A stretch of DNA of 39,407 bases from assembly GCF_020866965.1 (NCBI RefSeq), contig NZ_JAJATX010000036.1, positions 1-39,407 of the forward strand. Reading direction: 5' to 3'. Under the pieces are notes generated by a model. That model did no database searches. It worked only from the letters and a program-made list of their open reading frames with translations, and had not been told where the DNA came from. Shown one piece after another: positions 33,484 through 39,407 of the stretch. The DNA comes from Microvirga roseola (lineage in GTDB: Bacteria; Pseudomonadota; Alphaproteobacteria; Rhizobiales; Beijerinckiaceae). Position 1 is the first letter of the stretch. Every line of letters starts with the position of its first letter. The translations under genes and the position numbers were made by a program.

Positions 33484-35010
33484 ATGGCTTCGATCAATAC
33501 CAATCTTTCTGCCCAGACCGCGCTGCAGGCGCTAAAAACCACGCAGAACTCCCTCACCAAGACCCAGGGTCAGATCTCGACGGGTCTGCGCGTTTCCGAG
33601 GCTTCTCACAACGCGTCCTACTGGTCTATCTCGACCAAGATGAAGTCCGACAATGGCGCTCTCGGCGCAGTGAAGGACTCCATCAGCCAGTCGAAGGCGA
33701 TGATCAACACCTTCACGTCCGCCATGGACAAAACGCTGACCTACCTGAACAAGATGAAGGACGGTCTCGTGGCTGCTGCTCAGCCGGGTGCGGATCTCGA
33801 GAAGATCCAGACGGAGTTCGATACCAACATTGCCGGCATGAAGAGCGCTGCGGCTTCGGCTTCGTTCAACGGCCAGAACTGGCTGTCGGGCGACGGCGAT
33901 CTCGTCAAGCTCGTCACTTCCTATGACGGCAACACGAAATCGGTGGGCACCCTGGCAGTCGATACGTCCAAGACCACCCTGTTCAAGGACGCTATCTCGG
34001 GCACCGGCGGAATTCTCGGTGATGTGGCGAAGACGGACATCTCGGGCAACGCTGCCTATGTCGACATCAAGTTCCCGGAGACGGGCTCGACCAGCGGCAT
34101 CAGCAGGGGTGACGCACTCGCCATTACTGTTGGTGGCTCTGCTCTCGCCACGCTCGTCGTGGATAGCACCAACATCAACACCATTGACGAGCTCGCTGAC
34201 CGAATCAATGGTGACTCCAGGTTGAATGGATCCGTCGTTGCTTCCAAGACCGACGATGGCAAGCTGCGCCTGACAGCTAAGGACGTGACCAAGGACATCC
34301 AGGCCACGTACGACGACAATACGGCGGCCGGCACTGCTCCGACCATCGATGCGACGCGGACGGCAACCCTTGAGACCGGAAACGGCACGACGCAAGGCGG
34401 AAAGGCGACCTTCACGGACCTCGTCGCAGGCGACCTCAGCACAACCGGTCAGCTTCGTTTCACGCTGACGGACGGAACCGAGATGGTCTTCACGGCCTCT
34501 TCGGCGGCGTCTCTTGCTGATCTTGCCAAGGCGGTCAACGACAATAAGGAGTTTAGCGCCCTCGTCACGGCTAGCGTGAACGCCGATGGTGACTTCGTCC
34601 TGCAGGCGAAGGACCCGTCGAAGAATATCGAAAGCGCGCAGTACCTGGACATCTCGGCTGCTGAGGCCGCCGGTACCACGAATGAGGCGTCTCAGCCGAC
34701 CAGCGAGTCCTTTGCTTCGACCATTGCGACGAAGCTGTCTGCTGCACTGAAGGAAGTTGACGAGGCGATCAACAAGGTCACGGAAGGCTCGGCGATGCTG
34801 GGCGCCAACAAGGCTCTCCTTGAGACTCAGGAGGAGTTCATCGGCGTCCTGTCCGACTCGCTGACCGCTGGCGTGAGCGCCTTCATCGATGCCGACATGA
34901 ACGAGGCCTCGACTCGCCTCCAGGCTCTGCAGACCCAGCAGCAGCTCGGCGTGCAGGCGCTTTCGATCGCCAACCAGAACAGCCAGATGATCCTGCGTCT
35001 CTTCCAGTAA
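33484..35010 (+). CDS. fliC: Flagellin
   Basis: A 508-residue filament protein. The N-terminus MASINTNLSAQTALQALKTTQNSLTKTQGQISTGLRVSEASHNASYWSIS and the C-terminus LQTQQQLGVQALSIANQNSQMILRLF are the D0/D1 helices. The central exposed region contains two copies of a flagellin IN-type repeat, at about residues 209-272 and 322-382, each with an L/I-x-x-LA-x-x-x-N segment and a D-G-x-x-x-LxAKD-x-x-K-x-I ending. Many rhizobia have several shorter flagellins of 300-400 residues; here I see one longer gene. A strong terminator follows. It is monocistronic, with its own leader. Confidence 0.96.
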   Translation: MASINTNLSAQTALQALKTTQNSLTKTQGQISTGLRVSEASHNASYWSISTKMKSDNGALGAVKDSISQSKAMINTFTSAMDKTLTYLNKMKDGLVAAAQPGADLEKIQTEFDTNIAGMKSAAASASFNGQNWLSGDGDLVKLVTSYDGNTKSVGTLAVDTSKTTLFKDAISGTGGILGDVAKTDISGNAAYVDIKFPETGSTSGISRGDALAITVGGSALATLVVDSTNINTIDELADRINGDSRLNGSVVASKTDDGKLRLTAKDVTKDIQATYDDNTAAGTAPTIDATRTATLETGNGTTQGGKATFTDLVAGDLSTTGQLRFTLTDGTEMVFTASSAASLADLAKAVNDNKEFSALVTASVNADGDFVLQAKDPSKNIESAQYLDISAAEAAGTTNEASQPTSESFASTIATKLSAALKEVDEAINKVTEGSAMLGANKALLETQEEFIGVLSDSLTAGVSAFIDADMNEASTRLQALQTQQQLGVQALSIANQNSQMILRLFQ

Positions 35011-35031
35011 GAGACTAAGGACTGATGACAA

Positions 35032-35068
35032 TGAGGCCCCGTCTTGCAAGAGGCGGGGCCTCATTTTT
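35032..35068 (+). terminator. Intrinsic terminator after flagellin
   Basis: TGAGGCCCCG (35032-35041) pairs perfectly with CGGGGCCTCA (35054-35063), a 10-base GC-rich stem, followed at once by five T (35064-35068). It begins 21 bases after the flagellin stop codon. This is the clearest terminator in the window and isolates the highly expressed flagellin message from the genes downstream. Confidence 0.95.
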
Positions 35069-35094
35069 GAGTTTCGAGCGAATTGGTTTTCATC

Positions 35095-35658
35095 ATGCGT
35101 ATCGCTCTCAATCGCGCTATGGATTGCGCAGCCTTCTGCTATCTGGCCCTTCTGGCTCTCCCGACACATCTTCATGCGTCTACGGCAAAAGTCTTCGGCG
35201 CATGGGACTATGCACTCACCAGCGATGATTCCGGGCGCCCAAGCCGGATCCTGGCGCGGGTCCGCGGAGAAGCAGGGAGTGCCCTCTGGATTTCCTGCTC
35301 CCGTGTTGATGACTACGATGGGGGGACGGTGAAGACAGTTGTTGCTGCTGCCGTGACGCAGAAAGCATTTCTCGGGCCGAGCCGGGCCAAAGGGCGCAGT
35401 ACGGTCACCTGGATCGATGACAGGCCGCCGGAGATTGCCTATTGGACCTACCGGGACCGGTCCGGCCAACTGACGCGTGATGAGGAGGTCAAAGCCCTCG
35501 TCGCAAGCCTCGCGAAAGCCGAGAAGCTTACCATCGAACTGTCAAACTATCGTCTAGAGACGCACAACGTCACGTTTGCGCTCAACGTGAGCGAAACCCA
35601 GGCGGTTGTGGAGCAGTTCACGCGCGACTGCCAGTCGATGACGAACCGTGAAAGTTGA
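35095..35658 (+). CDS. Secreted protein of unknown function
   Basis: A 187-residue protein with a signal-like N-terminus (CAAFCYLALLALPTHLHAS, probable cleavage after HAS). The mature part has a KVFGAWDYALTSDDSG start, ALWISCSRVDDYDGG, VTWIDDRPPEIAYW and an end with ETQAVVEQFTRDCQS; two Cys, at about residues 61 and 180, could pair. The general layout (a WxY-x-x-S/T opening and a W-x-x-D-D/R-P-P segment) recalls small periplasmic proteins such as VasI, but I cannot assign it. ATG 35095 is used; ATG 35083 is the alternative. It lies after the flagellin terminator, 27 bases into the following region. Confidence 0.65.
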   Translation: MRIALNRAMDCAAFCYLALLALPTHLHASTAKVFGAWDYALTSDDSGRPSRILARVRGEAGSALWISCSRVDDYDGGTVKTVVAAAVTQKAFLGPSRAKGRSTVTWIDDRPPEIAYWTYRDRSGQLTRDEEVKALVASLAKAEKLTIELSNYRLETHNVTFALNVSETQAVVEQFTRDCQSMTNRES

Positions 35659-35715
35659 TTCTTAAAGCGTAAAGAAGAATCCGCGCAGGCCGCACCCACC
35701 GGAGAAGCAAGGCCG

Positions 35716-36501
35716 ATGATGAGTACGATGACACGGTATCAGATCCTGATGTCGAATCCGGCTCGGACGCAGGCGCAAATCGAGAATGATGCGATCGTCA
35801 AACGCGAAACCGACTACTACAAGGCTAATATCGGCAAGGTCAAATCCATCGATGAGTTCGTGAAGGATCATCGCCTCTTCAGCTATGCCATGAAGGCTTT
35901 TGGCCTGCAGGACATGACCTTTGCCAAGGCCTTCATGAAAAAGCTGCTGGCCGAAGGCACCGCGAATCCCAAGAGCATGGCCAACCAAATGACCAATCCG
36001 CTCTACAAGGAGTTCGCCAAGGCCTTCGATTTCGCCGGGAAGGGGCCCTATGCAACGTCGCAGGCAAGTGCGACGTCCGGGACCGTCGCGAGATACTATC
36101 GGCAGACGTTGGAGATGAAGGAGGGCGAGCGGAACGAGGGCGTTCGGATCGCTCTCTATTTCAAACGGAAGGCATCCTCCATCACGACCCATATGGGCCT
36201 GCTGGCCGACAAGGCCGTCCTCCAATTCGTCCAGACCACCTTCAATATCCCGCAGGGAGCCTCGAAGGCCGATATCGACGTTCAGGTCCGAAACCTGGAA
36301 AAGCACATCAAGATCGAGGACCTGCAGGACCCGAAGAAAGTGGACAAGCTGATCCAGCGCTTCAGTGCCATGTGGGACATGAATAACACGTCCATTGCGA
36401 CGACAAACCCTGTCCTTTCCCTGTTCGGCGATACCGCTGAGACTGGAATGAGCGTCGATCTGATGATGAGCATCGCGAAGCTGCCCCGCGGCGGCTTCTG
36501 A
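35716..36501 (+). CDS. DUF1217 domain protein, flagellar-associated
   Basis: A 261-residue protein without a signal peptide. It reads RYQILMSNPARTQAQIENDAIVKRETDYYKANIGKVKSIDEFVKDHRLFSYAMKAFGLQDMTFAKAFMKKLL, which I recognise as the DUF1217 family; members lie in flagellar clusters of Hyphomicrobiales. The C-terminal section includes LIQRFSAMWDMNNTSI. Function is not established. It lies in the same direction as flagellin and convergent to the heparinase-like gene, ending 26 bases from it. ATG at 35716 or 35719 are both possible. Confidence 0.8.
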   Translation: MMSTMTRYQILMSNPARTQAQIENDAIVKRETDYYKANIGKVKSIDEFVKDHRLFSYAMKAFGLQDMTFAKAFMKKLLAEGTANPKSMANQMTNPLYKEFAKAFDFAGKGPYATSQASATSGTVARYYRQTLEMKEGERNEGVRIALYFKRKASSITTHMGLLADKAVLQFVQTTFNIPQGASKADIDVQVRNLEKHIKIEDLQDPKKVDKLIQRFSAMWDMNNTSIATTNPVLSLFGDTAETGMSVDLMMSIAKLPRGGF

Positions 36502-36527
36502 CCTTTGCTTTAGGAGCTTTTGGGAAT

Positions 36528-39257
36528 TCAGGCCTGAACGCCGGGGGAGGGGGCGAGAAGCTCTCGGACGGCAGGCGCTTCCAAGAGGCCTGTCAAAGCC
36601 TTGAACCCGGCCTCATCCACGGCCATGAGAACGCCGCCGCACAGGCTCTGCTGTCCGCTGAACGAATAGCGCAGGACGCTGGCCGGTTCGAGGGCGCCGG
36701 ATCCGCGCGAGACGAAGCCCTGGACGGAAGCCGGCTGGTCGCTCCTGCCCTGGACGATATCGACCCCACTCAAGCGGCCGGCTATGGCTCGGGGAACGAT
36801 GCGAAGCTTTCGCTGGCCCCTGTAGCCCATGATCAGGTTCGGGTTGACGATCGCCGCGATGACCTCCGGCTCGAAGTGAAGGAAGCCCTCGAACGATATG
36901 GCTCGCTCCGATGTGCCGAAGCGGTCGAATACGCCAAATGCATTGACCTGATCGAGACAGATGAAGATGCGGCGATGGAGATAGTCCGGGCCATAGGTGT
37001 TGGTCGCGACCTCAAAGACATTCGCGCCCTCAATCGTCAATGCTGAGTGATGCCAGGTGGCTCCGGCCATCTGCTCGCGGCCATCCGGCATCGCAATGTT
37101 ATGGGCTCTGGATGATACAAGAAAGTGGCGCGAGGGGCCGTCCTCGCTCTGCCGCGACCCGCCCACATCGGAGATCCAGCGCACGCCACTGGCGGAAAAC
37201 ACGAACGACGTGGCGTCGAAGTGCCCCTGGGGGGAGGTTTGCGCCGGCAGTGACGCGCAGAAGTAACCCCATCGCCGTCCCTGCTGGTAGTGCCGCATTC
37301 CGAACGCGCCTGCGCCCGAATCGGCGAATATGCGTGTCCCTTGCGGGTAGGTGAGAGCGGTCCGAACCCCCTCATCGGCCATGCAGGCCTGGCCATATCG
37401 CGCCAGGAGCCGCCTGAGCCAGGAGGCGTGGTGGTGTCCATGATGGGTATCGCCGAAGGCCGGCAGCATGCCTTCAGGATCGGTCAGCTCGATAGTCGTG
37501 AGCATCGCCTTGATCAGGCGAGGCAGCAGGGCTTGGCGAAACTCATTGGCCTCCGCGACACCCTCGAGAGTGGAGCAGAGGATAAGGCCGAGCGAGAGCA
37601 CTTCGAGGCGATCGTGCTGCGATGGCTCTGTCCAGGCTCCGTCAGGCCTGACGAGTTCGTCGAAGCCGTTACGCAGGTGGAAGAGCGAGACCGAAGTCCA
37701 GTAGCCGGCGAGAGAAAGCCGCGGCAGCGATTTGGCGAGAGACAGGAGCGCCCCCGCTGCGTGCAGCTGGTAGACGGAGTTCGAAAATATGTTCTGGCTG
37801 ATGATCTCCGACAGCGCGAAGCCATGCCTGATGATCTCGCCCAGTAAGGCGGCAAGCTTGTCCGCCATGCCTTTGCGCTTGGTGCTTGCTCCAATCGAGA
37901 GCACCTCCAGCAAGGCATCGGTGCGGATCGCCAGGGGGAGGGGATGCGCACTCAGCAGGTCCTTCGGCTGCCCCCAGGGATTGGCCTTGGACCAGGACAG
38001 AGCGAGATCCAGTGCTTTCTCGAAGGAGGTCTGAGCCAGGCGGGGAAGCCAGGCGAGGGACTGGAAATCCATGCGCCACGCCTGCGAACGGAATGGATCC
38101 TCATTCCACTCCGGCTCGGAAGGCAGAGGCCAGTCGGGGCAATCGACAAGGGTAAGCCGGTCGGGATGGCCCTGGCTGCGGTTTCCGCGCTGAACCGAGC
38201 GGAGCTGCGCATGAAGTTTGGGGAGCTCAGCCAAGGCAGCTCTGTCGATCAGACGATTGAGGATCGCAGAGCTCTCGCCTTGCCGGCTCGGCATCACCGG
38301 AATTTCGAGCTTTCCGAGAGCCGAACGGAGGAAGTCCGCCGGATCTGTTGAATCCTCCGCGGCGATGCTCTCCAGGCGAAGGTCGTCTTCCAGTGAGACT
38401 TCGAACGGCGCGACAAGCTCGACCGGTTCGTCATCCTGCCACGATTGAAAACCGAGATCGACCGTCGCAGCTTGCGGGGGCGGTGTCAGCTCGAGCGTGA
38501 AGCGACGGATCTGCCGGTAGCTTGGAAGATCGATATGGGGGCCGATCTTGGGCGAAAAGCGTGTCTCTTGATAGGGCGGCTGTATCGGCTGTCCGTCGGC
38601 ATCCCGAAAGACGATGCGGACCAGCGCACTCTCCTTACGCGGCACGCGAGTGAATATCTGTCCACGAATGAAAAGTGGCCGTTGAGACACGAGTGCATAG
38701 CGGAACCATTCGGGCGTCGTCGACAGAACGCGCCAGGCCCGCGGCCCTTCCACACCTGTCTCATGGTCCTGTTCGGGAGACTGGCTCAGAACCGGGTTGC
38801 TGATCTGGAACGGATGAGAGTTGCGCCAGCTCCGGATGGTGATCAGCACGTGCTTGGCAGAAGCCGGCACGAGGAAGCTGCAATGAACTCTGCTGGTACC
38901 TGAGGGATCGGCGTTCCGGTCGTGATAGGCCGGACCGGCGATATACGTGTTGTAGGGCTCGAGCTGGGCTCTCGTCAGTCCGGGAATATAGGCGAACTCG
39001 ATGTTGGACGCGTCGTCCGTCAGGAACGTGACGCCGACCGATGCGAAGTCGGGGACGTTTCGAGCCGTCTCGCCTGGATGCCAGCCGATCTGAAAGCTGA
39101 GCTCGCACCATGCGCCGGGAGTGAGGTCCTGAAAGCGCAGGGCGATTCGGGAATGCTGGTGCTCCGCCGTGATGATGTGCTGTGCGCCGCTCGATCCCGC
39201 AACCGCGCCGGCAGCATGCTGGACGGAGACCGGCAAAATTCGTCTGACGCCTGTCAT
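36528..39257 (-). CDS. Heparinase II/III-like protein
   Basis: A 909-residue protein. The first third is beta-rich and has no clear family (carbohydrate-binding-like appearance). The middle part is helical, with LHAQLRSVQRG, FRSQAWRMDFQSLAWLPRLAQTSFEKALDLALSWSKANPW and FDELVRPDGAWTEPSQHDR. The last third is the heparinase II/III C-terminal type: FGDTHHGHHHASW, SPQGHFDATSFVFSASGVRWISDVGGS and HNIAMPDGREQMAG. Such proteins are polysaccharide lyases or related factors of capsule and exopolysaccharide loci. I see no clear signal peptide. It marks the edge of the flagellar island. Substrate cannot be told from sequence. Confidence 0.8.
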   Translation of the reverse strand: MTGVRRILPVSVQHAAGAVAGSSGAQHIITAEHQHSRIALRFQDLTPGAWCELSFQIGWHPGETARNVPDFASVGVTFLTDDASNIEFAYIPGLTRAQLEPYNTYIAGPAYHDRNADPSGTSRVHCSFLVPASAKHVLITIRSWRNSHPFQISNPVLSQSPEQDHETGVEGPRAWRVLSTTPEWFRYALVSQRPLFIRGQIFTRVPRKESALVRIVFRDADGQPIQPPYQETRFSPKIGPHIDLPSYRQIRRFTLELTPPPQAATVDLGFQSWQDDEPVELVAPFEVSLEDDLRLESIAAEDSTDPADFLRSALGKLEIPVMPSRQGESSAILNRLIDRAALAELPKLHAQLRSVQRGNRSQGHPDRLTLVDCPDWPLPSEPEWNEDPFRSQAWRMDFQSLAWLPRLAQTSFEKALDLALSWSKANPWGQPKDLLSAHPLPLAIRTDALLEVLSIGASTKRKGMADKLAALLGEIIRHGFALSEIISQNIFSNSVYQLHAAGALLSLAKSLPRLSLAGYWTSVSLFHLRNGFDELVRPDGAWTEPSQHDRLEVLSLGLILCSTLEGVAEANEFRQALLPRLIKAMLTTIELTDPEGMLPAFGDTHHGHHHASWLRRLLARYGQACMADEGVRTALTYPQGTRIFADSGAGAFGMRHYQQGRRWGYFCASLPAQTSPQGHFDATSFVFSASGVRWISDVGGSRQSEDGPSRHFLVSSRAHNIAMPDGREQMAGATWHHSALTIEGANVFEVATNTYGPDYLHRRIFICLDQVNAFGVFDRFGTSERAISFEGFLHFEPEVIAAIVNPNLIMGYRGQRKLRIVPRAIAGRLSGVDIVQGRSDQPASVQGFVSRGSGALEPASVLRYSFSGQQSLCGGVLMAVDEAGFKALTGLLEAPAVRELLAPSPGVQA

Positions 39258-39294
39258 GGAGGCAGGAGGGCTCCGAGTTCGGGAGAAGAAATCC

Positions 39295-39323
39295 TATAGA
39301 CCAGCGAATGAGGCTGTTTGCAA
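39295..39323 (-). promoter_or_regulatory. Weak candidate promoter for the heparinase-like gene
   Basis: On the minus strand, TTGCAA (39318-39323) and TCTATA (39295-39300) are 17 bases apart. This would place transcription start about 30 bases before the ATG at 39257. Both boxes depart from consensus, so this is only a candidate. Confidence 0.25.
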
Positions 39324-39407
39324 TGTCTCGGATCGGTGCCCGCCTGTCCCGGATTTTCGATGCTTCACCCTGTGAATGTATAACCGATGTATCGTTTGGC
39401 TTCGATG

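Noticed and set aside
33532..35469. 645-codon open frame on the minus strand
   Set aside because: Antisense to the flagellin gene, its terminator and the next gene. Flagellin identity is clear from both ends, so this is a shadow frame.
1..39407. CRISPR arrays, tRNA or rRNA genes, insertion sequences, integrases and attachment repeats
   Set aside because: None were seen. The window is continuous flagellar coding sequence with short gaps and no repeat arrays or transposase-like frames.

Overview
The window is an almost complete flagellar and motility island from an alphaproteobacterium of the order Hyphomicrobiales (Rhizobiales). Four observations support this. Rhizobial-type accessory genes motC, motE, flaF and flbT are present. 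motA is divergent from flgF. fliD and fliS are absent from the window, and so is any recognisable sigma-28 gene. The DNA is GC-rich with tightly overlapping genes. A member of the Methylobacteriaceae such as Microvirga is possible, but that is a guess from general impression.

Layout: (1) 1-1196, plus strand: the last codons of a probable chemoreceptor, then cheY and cheZ. (2) 1260-1733, minus: a small conserved unknown, followed by a 359-base gene-free stretch holding a nested inverted repeat. (3) 2093-8199, plus: flgB-flgC-fliE-flgG-flgA-flgI-motE-flgH-fliL-fliP (rod, P and L rings, export gate). (4) 8292-15024, plus: fliF-fliH-motB-motC-fliK and a flagellar lytic transglycosylase. (5) 15046-20884, minus: an Inh-type protease-inhibitor lipoprotein, a paralogue of the unknown in block 2, flhB, fliG, fliN, a 90-residue membrane protein, fliM and motA. 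(6) 21063-33136, plus: flgF-fliI, then flgE-flgK-flgL-flaF-flbT-flgD-fliQ-flhA-fliR, a FliJ-like coiled coil, a FlgJ rod-binding protein, a FlgN-like chaperone and a membrane-anchored unknown. (7) 33137-35068: a structured leader, one large flagellin gene and a strong intrinsic terminator. (8) 35095-39257: a secreted unknown, a DUF1217 flagellar-associated protein (plus), and a convergent heparinase II/III-like gene (minus).

Together the genes encode the MS ring and C ring (FliF, FliG, FliM, FliN), the export apparatus (FlhA, FlhB, FliP, FliQ, FliR, FliH, FliI and a candidate FliJ), the rod, hook and rings, the junction proteins, the filament, a proton-driven stator with rhizobial periplasmic partners (MotA, MotB, MotC, MotE), and CheY/CheZ switching control. 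I did not see fliO or a flagellar master regulator; these may lie outside the window.

No wholly new system is evident. The most interesting points are: a pair of unnamed paralogous proteins inside the cluster; a CheZ whose C-terminus looks like the CheY-binding peptide normally found at the start of FliM, while FliM here lacks that peptide; several unnamed small membrane or secreted proteins embedded in flagellar operons; a highly structured flagellin leader next to flbT; and an exported protease inhibitor in the middle of the cluster. All identities come from reading the translated sequence by eye, without database searches.
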